From NCBI RefSeq assembly GCF_900156825.1, contig NZ_FTOV01000006.1:124001-188000 (forward strand): 64,000 bases of DNA, given 5' to 3'. The notes beneath the pieces were generated by a model. It saw only the letters and a list, made by a program, of their open reading frames with translations, searched no databases and was not told the origin of the DNA. Of the stretch, positions 16,625-25,534 are shown piece by piece; within the stretch, counting starts at the first letter, position 1, and every line of letters starts with the position of its first letter. The translations under genes and the position numbers were made by a program. This DNA comes from Chryseobacterium gambrini (GTDB taxonomy: Bacteria > Bacteroidota > Bacteroidia > Flavobacteriales > Weeksellaceae).

Positions 16625-17098
16625 TTAATATCTGATTCCCAGTTTTTTAAGAATAAAACTCAACAGCCAGATCGGTCCTACCAAGAGAAACTGTAAATCT
16701 TTCAGGAAAGAAGGTTTTTTACCTTCAATCTTGTGTCCTACAAACTGAAAAATCCATGTTATTATAAAAACAGCGAGGTAAACCATCCATGATTTTTCTT
16801 CAAAACGGATATTGATTCCGTAAGCGAAACTTTCCATTAAAATCATCACGAAAAACATAATAAAACCGATTAAAAAAGAAAGTCTGGTATAAAAAACAGT
16901 TACCAAAGTAATAGCTGCAAAACTTACATAGCTGATTTCGCCAATATATCTGAAGCCAATTGATTTTGAAGGAATGAGAGAAATAAATCCTAAAATCGTC
17001 CAGAAAATTAAAGGAACACAGATCCAGTGGATCAGCTTATTGGTCGAGTTTCTGTGGCTTTCGGCGTATTCTGCAAATAGTAAATCGATTTTTCTCAT
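16625..17098 (-). CDS. Mpo1-like (DUF962) membrane protein
   Basis: A 157-residue integral membrane protein of the DUF962/Mpo1 family. It opens with LLFAEYAESHRNSTNKLIHW, giving the conserved His residues (SHRN, IHW), has four to five hydrophobic segments, and ends with VGHKIEGKKPSFLKDLQFL and LLVGPIWLLSFIL. In yeast the family member Mpo1 is an iron-dependent dioxygenase that shortens 2-hydroxy fatty acids; the same His positions here make a related lipid oxidation activity plausible in the inner membrane. This is inference. The gene is single and divergent from the AraC regulator, with a 71-bp spacer. Confidence 0.85.
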   Translation of the reverse strand: MRKIDLLFAEYAESHRNSTNKLIHWICVPLIFWTILGFISLIPSKSIGFRYIGEISYVSFAAITLVTVFYTRLSFLIGFIMFFVMILMESFAYGINIRFEEKSWMVYLAVFIITWIFQFVGHKIEGKKPSFLKDLQFLLVGPIWLLSFILKKLGIRY

Positions 17099-17132
17099 AT
17101 CTCTAATTTGGAAAACACTAAAATAATAAATT

Positions 17133-17165
17133 TTTGTGACCGCTCAAGAGATTGCTTTATATTTG
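17133..17165 (+). promoter_or_regulatory. Promoter of the AraC gene (TTTG-N21-TATATTTG)
   Basis: TTTG at 17133-17136 is 21 bp upstream of TATATTTG at 17158-17165, a full flavobacterial promoter. The predicted transcription start falls at or next to the ATG at 17170, so the mRNA may be leaderless. Confidence 0.65.
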
Positions 17166-17169
17166 TACT

Positions 17170-18015
17170 ATGTCTGTCTTAGAAAAATTCGGAGTTGAAA
17201 TTTTTACGCAACATAATATTTTCGAGAGAATTTCTGTCGATAAACCGTTCCGTCCTGATAATCCGGCGTTTATCTTTGTGAAAACAGGGAGTATTAAGCT
17301 GAAACAGCACTTCCGCGATCTTGAGCTTTCTGCCAATATGTTTATGGTGACGGATCCTCAGACGGTGTACGAAATGATCTCCATCAGCGATGATTTTCAA
17401 TCGAGAATGGTTTCGTACAAGCGTGAATTTATTTCGGCTTTATCTTTGAAATTCAACAGATTAATTACGTACCGTTATTTCAGGCAACAGATGAACATTG
17501 GTGTTCCTTTCGAGCCGGATGAATTGGAAGTGGTCTGGAAAAGTGTAAATTTCCTGAAATACATTCTCGATTCTGAGACAGAAATGACCTACAAGAAAGA
17601 AATTGTTGAACATCTTTTTTCCGTTTTCTGTTATCAGATGGCGGGAATTATTTCCAAGGAAGACAGCAATTCCATGAGCCAGATGTCCAGACAGGAAGAA
17701 ATTGTTTTTATTTTCCTGAATGATCTCGCGCAACATCACACCCACGAGCGAAGCGTGGAGTTCTATGCGCAGCGTCAGTCGATTACAACCAGACATCTTT
17801 CGGCGGTGGTGAAAGACATCACAGGAAAGTCGGCAAGCCAGATTATTTCACTGATTGTGATGAACGAAGCAAAAGTGCTGCTGAACTCATCAAATAAGCC
17901 TGTTTCGGAGATTTCCGGTATTCTCGGTTTTAGTGATCCTTATTCTTTTTCGCATTTTTTTAAAAAGCATCTGGGCGAAAGTCCTTCCCAGTACAGAAAT
18001 CAGTTCGAAAACTAA
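17170..18015 (+). CDS. AraC-family transcriptional regulator
   Basis: About 281 residues. The N-terminal 170 residues look like the cupin-type sensor domain of AraC regulators (FIFVKTGSIKLKQHF, NMFMVTDPQTVYEM). The C-terminal domain holds two helix-turn-helix motifs: QRQSITTRHLSAVVKDITG and VSEISGILGFSDPYSFSHFF then KKHLGESPSQYRN, the latter the AraC signature. It lies just upstream of the TolC-HlyD-MFS operon on the same strand with a separate promoter, so it probably controls that efflux system. The frame opens at a TTG (17152), but that lies between the -33 and -7 promoter boxes, so the ATG at 17170 is used. Confidence 0.92.
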   Translation: MSVLEKFGVEIFTQHNIFERISVDKPFRPDNPAFIFVKTGSIKLKQHFRDLELSANMFMVTDPQTVYEMISISDDFQSRMVSYKREFISALSLKFNRLITYRYFRQQMNIGVPFEPDELEVVWKSVNFLKYILDSETEMTYKKEIVEHLFSVFCYQMAGIISKEDSNSMSQMSRQEEIVFIFLNDLAQHHTHERSVEFYAQRQSITTRHLSAVVKDITGKSASQIISLIVMNEAKVLLNSSNKPVSEISGILGFSDPYSFSHFFKKHLGESPSQYRNQFEN

Positions 18016-18053
18016 AATCTTACATTTGAACATCTTTTTCCAATTCTTAAACA

Positions 18054-18084
18054 TTTGTTTGAGTTTGTTGCTGCCGTACCTTTG
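18054..18084 (+). promoter_or_regulatory. Promoter of the efflux operon (TTTG-N19-TACCTTTG)
   Basis: TTTG at 18054-18057 and TACCTTTG at 18077-18084, spaced by 19 bp, stand 20 bp before the TolC-like gene's ATG. Several further TTTG repeats (18058-18067) overlap and could bind the AraC regulator. Confidence 0.65.
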
Positions 18085-18104
18085 TATCCGTAAAACAAGG
18101 TAAA

Positions 18105-19415
18105 ATGGTTAAGAATATAAAAACAGCGCTATCACTCGTGATAGCCTTATTTCCTGCGCTGTTTTTTTCACAGGAAATAAAACAGCTCACTGCAGACGAA
18201 GTTGCCGAACTCGCGGTGCAGAATCATCAGCAATTGAAAGTTTCGGCACAGAATATCGACATTGCCAGACAGAATACGGAAGTGGTAAGACTACAGAAAC
18301 TGCCGAACATTACGGCTTCTACCAGTCAGTTCTACTTAGGCGATGCGGTTGCTATCGACAAAGATTTCTCAAATTCCACTAATATTCCGATGCCGCACTA
18401 CGGAAGTTCGTATGCAGTTCAGGCAACACAGCTTATTTTTAAAGGTGGATTGGTGAACAAGTCTATTGAAATGGCGGGACTTCGTGAGCAGCTTTCCAAA
18501 CTGGATCTGGAAAAGAACAAACAGGACGTGAAACTTCTGGTCATTTCAAATTATCTGGATATTTATAAAATTTTAAATCAGGAAGCAGTTTTTCAGAACA
18601 ATAAAAAACTGGCTCAGGAAAGACTGAAAAACATTCAGAAATTTTATCAGCAGGGAATGGTGACGAGAAATGAGGTCATTCGTGGTGAACTGGCAATCAA
18701 AAATTTAGATCAGGGTATTTTAACGTTAAAAAACAATAAAAAAATTCTGAATTATAATTTAAGCATTGCTTTGGGTTTGCCTACTGATACGGAAATAGTT
18801 CCTGTAGAAAGTTTGCAGAAGAAAGAATCGGGAATCGGGATTGAATATTATGTAAATCTTGCTCACGACAGCAATCCTTTGCTGAAATCTGCGAAAACAA
18901 ATATTGATGTTGCCGATAAAAATATTGAAATTATTAAAACCGACAGAATGCCTACAATTTCAGGTTTCGGAGGATATTCTCTGCAAAGACCGATTACTAC
19001 AAGAAATCCTGTTCTGGATATGTATTCCGGTGGTTGGCAAACTGGGATTTCATTAAGTTACAATATTGATAATCTTTTTAAAACCAAAGAAAAAGTGAAG
19101 CTGGGAGAACTGCAGAAAACGCAGGCGAATGATGCGATGACTTTAACGCAGCAGAATATTGATATGGCTGTAAATGCGGCATATACCAAATATCAGGAAT
19201 CTATTCAGCAGGCGGAAATTTTAAATGATGCTAAAAAACTGGCGGAAGAAAACTATAAAATTACCGAAGCTAAATATCTGAATCAGTTGGCGGTACAGGC
19301 GGAAATGATCGACGCGCAGAACCAGAAATTACAATCGGAGCTTGATTATGCGAATGGAGAAATCAATGTGCTGTATCAGTATTACAATCTTTTAAAATCT
19401 ACCGGAACGCTTTAA
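18105..19415 (+). CDS. TolC-family outer-membrane efflux protein
   Basis: A 436-residue outer-membrane channel protein with a signal peptide (ALSLVIALFPALFFSQ). Two OEP repeats are visible: the first from LTADEVAELAVQNHQQLKVS with ALGLPTDTEI at its end, the second from INLAHDSNPLLKSAK-like sequence to the long helix ILNDAKKLAEENYKITEAKY. The GFGGYSLQRP segment is the membrane-strand region. It should form the trimeric exit duct for the HlyD adaptor and MFS pump encoded immediately downstream (10 bp to the HlyD frame). The exported compound is not evident; AraC-linked drug efflux is the likely role. Confidence 0.93.
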   Translation: MVKNIKTALSLVIALFPALFFSQEIKQLTADEVAELAVQNHQQLKVSAQNIDIARQNTEVVRLQKLPNITASTSQFYLGDAVAIDKDFSNSTNIPMPHYGSSYAVQATQLIFKGGLVNKSIEMAGLREQLSKLDLEKNKQDVKLLVISNYLDIYKILNQEAVFQNNKKLAQERLKNIQKFYQQGMVTRNEVIRGELAIKNLDQGILTLKNNKKILNYNLSIALGLPTDTEIVPVESLQKKESGIGIEYYVNLAHDSNPLLKSAKTNIDVADKNIEIIKTDRMPTISGFGGYSLQRPITTRNPVLDMYSGGWQTGISLSYNIDNLFKTKEKVKLGELQKTQANDAMTLTQQNIDMAVNAAYTKYQESIQQAEILNDAKKLAEENYKITEAKYLNQLAVQAEMIDAQNQKLQSELDYANGEINVLYQYYNLLKSTGTL

Positions 19416-19437
19416 TATTTAAAATTTGAAAAACAAA

Positions 19438-20553
19438 ATGGAAAACAAGGAACAAAATACACAAAATACAACTCAGGCTTCTGCCAATTCAGGAGCAGCA
19501 GCCAATAAGAAAGAACGGAAGAAAAACAGAATCAAAGCTGTCATTTCCAATATCGTGGTTTTTGCCGTGATTGGTTTTGGATTGTACTGGCTGATTGCGC
19601 AATATTTTCACATCGGTGATAAAACCTATACGGAAGCGGCTCAGGTTGAGGAATTTATCAACCCCATCAATACAAGAGTTTCAGCTTACATTAAAGAGAT
19701 AAAATTCATTGAACATCAAAAGGTTAAAAAAGGAGATACACTTGTTGTACTGGATGACCGCGAAATTTTAACCCAGATCGGACAGGCGGAAGCTGCGTAT
19801 CAGAATGCTTTGGCGCAAAGAGCGGCAACAAGTTCATCGGTGAATACGGTTTCCAATAACGTGAATGTGATGGAATCTAATATTGCCGGAGCAAAAGCAA
19901 GACTCTGGAATGCGGAGCAGAATTTAAACCGTTATAAAAACCTTCTGGCTTCCGAAGCGGTGACGAGACAGCAATACGATCAGGTAAAAACGGAGTATGA
20001 TGCACAGAAAGCGGCATATCAGACTTTAATCAACCAGAAACAGTCGGCGAATCTTTCAACTGTAGAAGTGAAAAGTAAATTCGGGATTATTGATGCGGAA
20101 ATTAAACGAACAAAATCTGCTCTGGATATGGCGAAAATTAATCTTTCTTATACGGTAATTACCGCGCCTTATGACGGAGTGATGGGAAGAAGAACGATTT
20201 CTGAAGGACAGTTGATTCAGCCGGGACAACAGGTGGCAACGATTGTTTTGAACGGTGAGAAGTGGGTGACTGCCAATTTTCTGGAAAGTCAGATGCCGAA
20301 TGTAAAAACAGGAAAAAAAATGATGATGACAGCCGATGCATTGGGCGGAAAACAATTTGAAGGAGTAGTTACAGCAATTTCTGCGGCTACAGGTTCGAGA
20401 TATTCTAATATTCCGACGGATAATTCTACCGGAAACTTCATTAAAGTTCAGCAGAGAATTCCTGTAAGAATTGAGTTTACGCCTTCCAATAAAAAAGAAG
20501 ATATCGAAAAGCTGAGCGCAGGAATGAATATGAATATTGTGATTAAAAAATAA
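19438..20553 (+). CDS. HlyD/EmrA-type membrane fusion protein
   Basis: About 371 residues from the ATG at 19438; the frame opens at a TTG four codons earlier. A polar Lys/Asn/Gln-rich N-terminus is followed by one membrane anchor (AVISNIVVFAVIGFGLYWLI, about residues 32-51). A biotinyl-lipoyl half follows (VSAYIKEIKFIEHQKVKKGD), then a long coiled-coil hairpin (~110-200), the second lipoyl half (YTVITAPYDGVMGRRTISEG), and a beta-barrel domain ending DIEKLSAGMNMNIVI. This is the EmrA/HlyD periplasmic adaptor order. It links the MFS pump to the TolC-like channel, both adjacent in one operon. Confidence 0.93.
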   Translation: MENKEQNTQNTTQASANSGAAANKKERKKNRIKAVISNIVVFAVIGFGLYWLIAQYFHIGDKTYTEAAQVEEFINPINTRVSAYIKEIKFIEHQKVKKGDTLVVLDDREILTQIGQAEAAYQNALAQRAATSSSVNTVSNNVNVMESNIAGAKARLWNAEQNLNRYKNLLASEAVTRQQYDQVKTEYDAQKAAYQTLINQKQSANLSTVEVKSKFGIIDAEIKRTKSALDMAKINLSYTVITAPYDGVMGRRTISEGQLIQPGQQVATIVLNGEKWVTANFLESQMPNVKTGKKMMMTADALGGKQFEGVVTAISAATGSRYSNIPTDNSTGNFIKVQQRIPVRIEFTPSNKKEDIEKLSAGMNMNIVIKK

Positions 20554-20645
20554 GAACAGCAGAAAGAGGGATGAGGAAAACCGAGGTGAATGTGTTTTAA
20601 ATCATACATCTTCAGACTTTCAGCCTTCAAATCAAATTTTAAAAT

Positions 20646-22238
20646 ATGTACAACAAAGGATTATACCGAGATTGGGTACCGAAACCTGTTCAGCTTTTAC
20701 TGATCGTGCTTTTACTGGCGATCGTGATGCCTTTGGGCGGTGTTTACACAGGAAACATCAGTTATATGGTGGGCGGAACCGGTGCGCTTTCGGAAAATTA
20801 TATTTTTGCGAATTATGCTTCCACGATCGGAATGGGAGCGGCAATGCCGATTGTTTTGAGGCTGAAAATGCGGTTTAAGATCAGGGATAAAATTACAGTT
20901 GTTCTGGTTCTTTTGGGAATTTTAAATTACATCAATGCAACCACGTTTCAGCCTTCTGTAATCATCGGAAGTTCTCTTCTGATCGGTTTCTTTAAAATGA
21001 TTGTTGCGATCGAATTATTTCTACCTGTTATGGCAATGATCGGAAACCGAGGAGTTTTTTACGGTGTTTTTTATTCTTTTATCCTGATTATGAACCAGAT
21101 TGCGGGATATTACGCCGTAGAAGTTTCGGTTTTGTATAACTGGCAGCAATTTTTCGTTCTTATTTCGATTTTGTGTTTCGGACTGGCCATTTTGCAGTGG
21201 ATTTTTATGCACGATCAGTATTTTGCGCTGAAAGTTCCGCTTCATTATATTGACTGGCTGAGTATTGTGCTTTTTGTGGCAACGTTTATGTTTTCGGCGT
21301 ATGTTTTTGCTTTCGGAAAACAGCAGGACTGGCTGAATTCTAAAAATATTATTAATGCATCGATTGGCGCTTTTGTAAGTTTTGCGCTTTTGGTGACCAG
21401 ACAGACACATCTGAAAAGACCTTATTTATCATTCAAGGTTTTTTCAAAAAGTAATGTTCTTCACGGATTGTTTATGCTTCTTTGTTTGGGAATGTTTATG
21501 GCAACGGCAACGTTACAGAATATTTTTGCAGTCGGAGTTTTGGGATACGACCAATTAACCAATGCGAAGCTGAATCTTATGATGATTCCCGGAATTGTAG
21601 TTGCCGGAATTGTGGCGATTATCTGGTTTAAAAGGGACAAACCTGTGAAAATGTACATTTTTTCCGGATTTGCAGCGATGTTGGGATATTCGGTTATTAT
21701 GTATTTCTCTATGGTTTTGGAGTTTAATTATGACAACTGGTATCTTCCTTTATTCCTGAAAGGTTTTGGGATGACAGTACTTTTTATTTCCGTTTGGTAT
21801 TACACGCTGGATAAACTTGAGCTTAATGATATGATGGCTGCCATCGGACTGGCTTTGGTCTGGAGAACTTTTCTTACGATCGGCTTCTTTTCGGCGGTAT
21901 TTTCATGGTTTCAGTACCGTTTTCAGGTGGAAAGTTTAGGAAATCTGGCGGTTTATATGGATGGATTAACGGTGAGTTCACAAAGTGTGGCTGCCAATCT
22001 GAAAGGAATTCAGCTCAATGCGATTATTGCTGCCAATAAAAAGATTTTCGGATATATCGTTATTGCTGGTTTCGGAATTTTAGGATATATTCTTACGCAT
22101 CATTTTGGAAGAGAGCGTTTTGTATCGACAAGATTTATAAAAGTGTTAAGCGGAAAATCTGTAATTGCCAGAAGAAGACTTTTGGAAAGAAAAAGATTAT
22201 CCGAAGAAATAAAAGACGCAGCAGGTCCTGCGATGTAA
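20646..22238 (+). CDS. MFS efflux transporter (EmrB/DHA2-like, about 14 TM)
   Basis: A 530-residue inner-membrane protein with roughly 14 hydrophobic segments, matching the DHA2 drug:proton antiporter size. The loop after the second segment (LRLKMRFKIRDKI) corresponds to the MFS loop 2-3 region. The sequence lacks the classic DHA2 motif C text and belongs to the divergent Bacteroidota branch that always pairs with HlyD and TolC. It is the third gene of the AraC-linked operon, 92 bp after the adaptor gene, and is closed by a terminator. It probably expels a toxic small molecule; substrate unknown. Confidence 0.88.
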   Translation: MYNKGLYRDWVPKPVQLLLIVLLLAIVMPLGGVYTGNISYMVGGTGALSENYIFANYASTIGMGAAMPIVLRLKMRFKIRDKITVVLVLLGILNYINATTFQPSVIIGSSLLIGFFKMIVAIELFLPVMAMIGNRGVFYGVFYSFILIMNQIAGYYAVEVSVLYNWQQFFVLISILCFGLAILQWIFMHDQYFALKVPLHYIDWLSIVLFVATFMFSAYVFAFGKQQDWLNSKNIINASIGAFVSFALLVTRQTHLKRPYLSFKVFSKSNVLHGLFMLLCLGMFMATATLQNIFAVGVLGYDQLTNAKLNLMMIPGIVVAGIVAIIWFKRDKPVKMYIFSGFAAMLGYSVIMYFSMVLEFNYDNWYLPLFLKGFGMTVLFISVWYYTLDKLELNDMMAAIGLALVWRTFLTIGFFSAVFSWFQYRFQVESLGNLAVYMDGLTVSSQSVAANLKGIQLNAIIAANKKIFGYIVIAGFGILGYILTHHFGRERFVSTRFIKVLSGKSVIARRRLLERKRLSEEIKDAAGPAM

Positions 22239-22264
22239 AGAACCTTGTTTTTCATTTACTGAGT

Positions 22265-22305
22265 CAAAGCTCCATTTTAATTGTAAAGTGGGGCTTTGCG
22301 TTTTT
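22265..22305 (+). terminator. Terminator of the efflux operon
   Basis: CAAAGCTCCATTTT pairs with AAAGTGGGGCTTTG (two G-U pairs) and leads into GCGTTTTT. Confidence 0.8.
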
Positions 22306-22397
22306 AGAATGGTTTAAAATTTTAAAGTTAAAAATTTCGAATGTCTATTTGGGAATTAGTTAAACAAAAGATGTTCATTTAAAAATTTCAAAAAACT

Positions 22398-22405
22398 TAT
22401 CTTTG
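22398..22405 (+). promoter_or_regulatory. -7 box (TATCTTTG) of the methyltransferase gene
   Basis: TATCTTTG fits TAnnTTTG and is 16 bp before the ATG at 22422. A -33 element is not clear. Confidence 0.55.
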
Positions 22406-22421
22406 TACCATATATCAAACT

Positions 22422-23126
22422 ATGAAAGATTTAATAGGGAAAGCCATTTGGGATTTTTATCACAACGAAAATCCTGAAGATCTGCAGACCGAAACTTCTA
22501 TTTCCGAACTGGATGAACTTCCTGTAAAATATCTGTTCCGCGATTTTGACGGAATGAATACAATTGAGCAAAAAGCTCTGCAACTTGCAAAAGGAAAAAC
22601 GTTAGACATTGGAGCAGGAGCGGGTTCTCATGCTTTATATCTTCAGAATGAAAAATATCTTGATGTTACCGCGTTGGATATTTCTCCGAAATCCATTGAA
22701 GTTTGCCAGTTAAGAGGAATAAAGAAAGCAGTTGCTGAAAATATGCTTCATTTTTCCGGGGAAACTTTTGATACGATTCTTTTGCTGATGAACGGCACAG
22801 GCATTTTCCAAAGTCTTCATGTCATTGATATTTATCTGAAAAAACTTTATTCGCTTTTGAATCCGAACGGACAAATTTTAATCGACAGTACAGATATTCT
22901 GTATATGTTTGATGAAGATGAGGATGGCGGTGTTTACATTCCTGCGGAAGGATATTACGGCGAACTGGATTATATTGTTCATTATAAAGGAGAATCTGAA
23001 GATCCTATAAAATGGCTGTATCTGGATTTCAATACCTTAAAAAATGCAGTCGAGAATAATGGTTTTAAAATAGAAAAAGTGTTGCAGGAAGAGGATTCTT
23101 ATTTAGCTAAACTGACTAAAAAATAA
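22422..23126 (+). CDS. Class I SAM-dependent methyltransferase
   Basis: A 234-residue cytoplasmic protein. SAM-binding motif I is LDIGAGAGSHALYL (about residues 65-78), followed by the acidic end of strand 2 (VTALDISPKSIEV) and TILLLMNGTGIFQ for motif IV, then the LLNPNGQILIDSTDI post-motif strand. The N-terminus (KAIWDFYHNENPEDLQTETS) is typical of a flavobacterial family often annotated as class I methyltransferase of unknown substrate. The gene is alone, between the efflux operon terminator and a 36-bp inverted repeat element. Activity is likely; the target is unknown. Confidence 0.9.
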   Translation: MKDLIGKAIWDFYHNENPEDLQTETSISELDELPVKYLFRDFDGMNTIEQKALQLAKGKTLDIGAGAGSHALYLQNEKYLDVTALDISPKSIEVCQLRGIKKAVAENMLHFSGETFDTILLLMNGTGIFQSLHVIDIYLKKLYSLLNPNGQILIDSTDILYMFDEDEDGGVYIPAEGYYGELDYIVHYKGESEDPIKWLYLDFNTLKNAVENNGFKIEKVLQEEDSYLAKLTKK

Positions 23127-23132
23127 TTAGTT

Positions 23133-23313
23133 TTTGTCATTGCGAGGAGCAAAGCGACGAAGCAATCTCAAACTTAAAAAATAACATTCAGACTTAACTT
23201 TTCTTAAAGCCTTAACAGAATCTTAATGGTTAAAATTTGAAACATTAAGATTTATTTATATTGTTAAGATTAATAAAAGATTGCTTCGTCGCTTTGCTCC
23301 TCGCAATGACAAA
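23133..23313. repeat. Element with perfect 36-bp terminal inverted repeats
   Basis: The left arm (23133-23168) begins TTTGTCATTGCGAGGAGCAA and its exact reverse complement is at 23278-23313, with 109 bp of AT-rich sequence between. The arms carry the GTCATTGCGAGGAGCAAAGCGACGAAGCAATCT type of motif as two separate halves (GTCATTGCGAGG, then AGCGACGAAGCAATCT). A diverged relative appears at about 53930-53991. No transposase is present; the element is MITE- or REP-like. Confidence 0.8.
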
Positions 23314-23317
23314 TAAA

Positions 23318-23354
23318 AAATCCACATGATTTTTAGTTCATGTGGATTTATTTT
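23318..23354. terminator. Bidirectional terminator between methyltransferase and metG
   Basis: AAATCCACATGA (23318-23329) pairs perfectly with TCATGTGGATTT (23338-23349); A-rich and T-rich flanks serve both convergent genes. Confidence 0.85.
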
Positions 23355-23370
23355 TTATCTTAATATTGGA

Positions 23371-25407
23371 TTATCCGATCTCAATACCATTTTCAACATT
23401 GCTGTCATCCGGCGTTACGAAAGATAATTTTCCGTCCGGTTTTGTGGTTAAAAGCAACATTCCCTGAGATTCAATTCCTCTGATTTTTCTTGGGGCAAGA
23501 TTCAATAAAATCATAACCTGCTTTCCAACAACTTCTTCCGGCGTGAAGCTCTCTGCAATCCCGGAAACTACAGTTCTTACGTCCACTCCTGTATCAACAG
23601 TTAGTTTCAGTAGTTTATCTGCTTTCTCAACTTTTTCAGCTTCTAAAATAGTGGCTGTTCTTAAGTCGATTTTCATAAAATCATCAAAAGTGATTTCTTC
23701 TTTCATAGGTTTTGCGTTAGGGTTTGTTTTTTTATTGTTTTGCTTGGTGTCTTCCAATTTCTGGATTTGAGCTTCGATAACATTATCTTCAATTTTTGAG
23801 AAAAGAAGAGACGCTTCGTTGATTTTATGACCTGTTTCAATTAAAACAGATTTAGTTTCAATAGTATTCCAATCAGATTTTTGAACATTAAACATATTCA
23901 ACAATTTTTCAGAGCTGAAAGGCATAAACGGTTCACACAACTGTGCTAAAGCAACTGCAGTCTGAGCTCCTACAAATAAAGAATGTGCCGCTTTTTCAGG
24001 GTTATCTTTTATTGTTTTCCATGGCTCTTCTGTCTGAAGATACTGGTTTCCGAAACGTGCCAAATTCATTAAAGCTGTTAAAGAATTTCTGAATTCATAG
24101 TTTTCTAAAAATCCTGAAATTTCTTTTGCTGATTTGTTAATTTCTTTTAGCTCAGGAGTGTTTACATCACCTTGAGGAACAACCCCATCATAATATTTAT
24201 GAATTAACACAGCAACTCTGTTGATGAAATTTCCGAAAATTCCAACTAATTCAGAATTATTTTTCGTCTGGAAATCCTTCCACGTAAAATTGTTATCTTT
24301 AGTTTCAGGAGCGGATGAAAGTAAGGCATATCTTAAAACATCTTGTTGTCCTGGGAAATCTTCTACATATTCGTGCGCCCAAACCGCCCAGTTTCTGGAG
24401 GTGGAAATTTTATCGTTCTCAAGATTTAAAAACTCAAAAGCAGGAACATTTTTAGGCATGATATAATCTCCGTGAGCTTTCATCATCGCAGGGAAAATAA
24501 TACAGTGGAATACAATATTATCCTTTCCAATAAAGTGAACCAAATCACTTTCCTCGCTTTGCCAGTAATCTTTCCAGTTTTTTCCGTTTTTCTCCGCCCA
24601 TTCTTTCGTGAAAGAGATATATCCGATTGGCGCATCGAACCAAACGTATAATACCTTTCCTTCCGCATTCGGAAGAGGAACCGGAACACCCCAATTCAGG
24701 TCTCGGGTCATGGCGCGAGGTTTTAACCCATCATTTAACCATGATTTTACCTGTCCGTAAACATTCGGCTTCCAATCGTCTTTATGCCCTTCAATAATCC
24801 ATTCATTCAGGAAATCTTCGTATTCATTTAATGGTAAGTACCAGTTTTTTGTGTCTTTCAAAATAGGAACATTTCCGCTTAACATGGATTTCGGATTAAT
24901 CAGTTCCGAAGGTGAAAGGGTAGTACCGCATTTTTCACACTGATCTCCGTAAGCATTCTCATTACCGCAGTTCGGGCAGGTTCCGACGATATATCGGTCT
25001 GCTAAGAATTCTCCAGCCTGTTTGTCGAAATACTGCTCAGACATTTCTTCGGTGAACTTTCCTTTTTCATAAAGAACCTTAAAGAAATCCTGACTAGTCT
25101 CGTAGTGTTTCGGAGAGGTTGTTCTGGAATATTCATCAAAAGAAATCCCCAAATCTGAAAAAGATTTTTTAATGATTTCGTGGTATTTGTCTACAATATC
25201 CTGTGGCGTAACCCCTTCTTTTTTAGCTCTTATGGTAATAGGAATTCCGTGTTCATCGCTTCCGCAGATAAACGCTACATCTTTCCCCAATCTTCTCTGA
25301 AATCTCGCATATACATCCGCAGGAATATAAACACCTGCCAAATGCCCTATATGAACCGGTCCGTTTGCATATGGCAAAGCCGCCGTAATCATCTTTCTGT
25401 TTGACAT
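23371..25407 (-). CDS. metG: Methionine--tRNA ligase
   Basis: A 678-residue class I methionyl-tRNA synthetase. The HIGH motif is exact (H19-H22 in NGPVHIGHLAG). The zinc knuckle has four Cys in CPNCGNENAYGDQCEKC (about residues 144-160), the KMSKS loop is KISTS, and the anticodon domain follows. The C-terminal 110 residues after a basic linker are a tRNA-binding OB-fold (DFMKIDLRTATILEAEKVEK to GIESQGMLL), giving the dimeric long form found in E. coli. It is monocistronic, with a TATCTTTG promoter box 22 bp upstream and a bidirectional terminator. An essential housekeeping gene; no oddities beyond the usual Bacteroidota KISTS variant. Confidence 0.97.
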   Translation of the reverse strand: MSNRKMITAALPYANGPVHIGHLAGVYIPADVYARFQRRLGKDVAFICGSDEHGIPITIRAKKEGVTPQDIVDKYHEIIKKSFSDLGISFDEYSRTTSPKHYETSQDFFKVLYEKGKFTEEMSEQYFDKQAGEFLADRYIVGTCPNCGNENAYGDQCEKCGTTLSPSELINPKSMLSGNVPILKDTKNWYLPLNEYEDFLNEWIIEGHKDDWKPNVYGQVKSWLNDGLKPRAMTRDLNWGVPVPLPNAEGKVLYVWFDAPIGYISFTKEWAEKNGKNWKDYWQSEESDLVHFIGKDNIVFHCIIFPAMMKAHGDYIMPKNVPAFEFLNLENDKISTSRNWAVWAHEYVEDFPGQQDVLRYALLSSAPETKDNNFTWKDFQTKNNSELVGIFGNFINRVAVLIHKYYDGVVPQGDVNTPELKEINKSAKEISGFLENYEFRNSLTALMNLARFGNQYLQTEEPWKTIKDNPEKAAHSLFVGAQTAVALAQLCEPFMPFSSEKLLNMFNVQKSDWNTIETKSVLIETGHKINEASLLFSKIEDNVIEAQIQKLEDTKQNNKKTNPNAKPMKEEITFDDFMKIDLRTATILEAEKVEKADKLLKLTVDTGVDVRTVVSGIAESFTPEEVVGKQVMILLNLAPRKIRGIESQGMLLLTTKPDGKLSFVTPDDSNVENGIEIG

Positions 25408-25428
25408 TTATAGTAAAGTTTTAGGGTG

Positions 25429-25436
25429 CAAAGATA
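25429..25436 (-). promoter_or_regulatory. -7 box (TATCTTTG) of metG
   Basis: Minus-strand TATCTTTG, 21 bp before the metG ATG at 25407, fits TAnnTTTG. No clear -33 element. Confidence 0.55.
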
Positions 25437-25514
25437 AGCATTATCCATGAAAATCTGATATTGTCTGTATTTTGAAGCTTTACGGGTAATTTGAGGATGT
25501 CAAATATTACATTT

Positions 25515-25534
25515 AGTTAAACAATTGTTTAACT
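25515..25534. promoter_or_regulatory. Perfect 20-bp palindrome upstream of the starch locus
   Basis: AGTTAAACAATTGTTTAACT is its own reverse complement. It lies 205 bp upstream of susC and about 108 bp upstream of metG. It could be an operator for a LacI- or other HTH-type regulator, none of which is encoded nearby. Confidence 0.4.
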
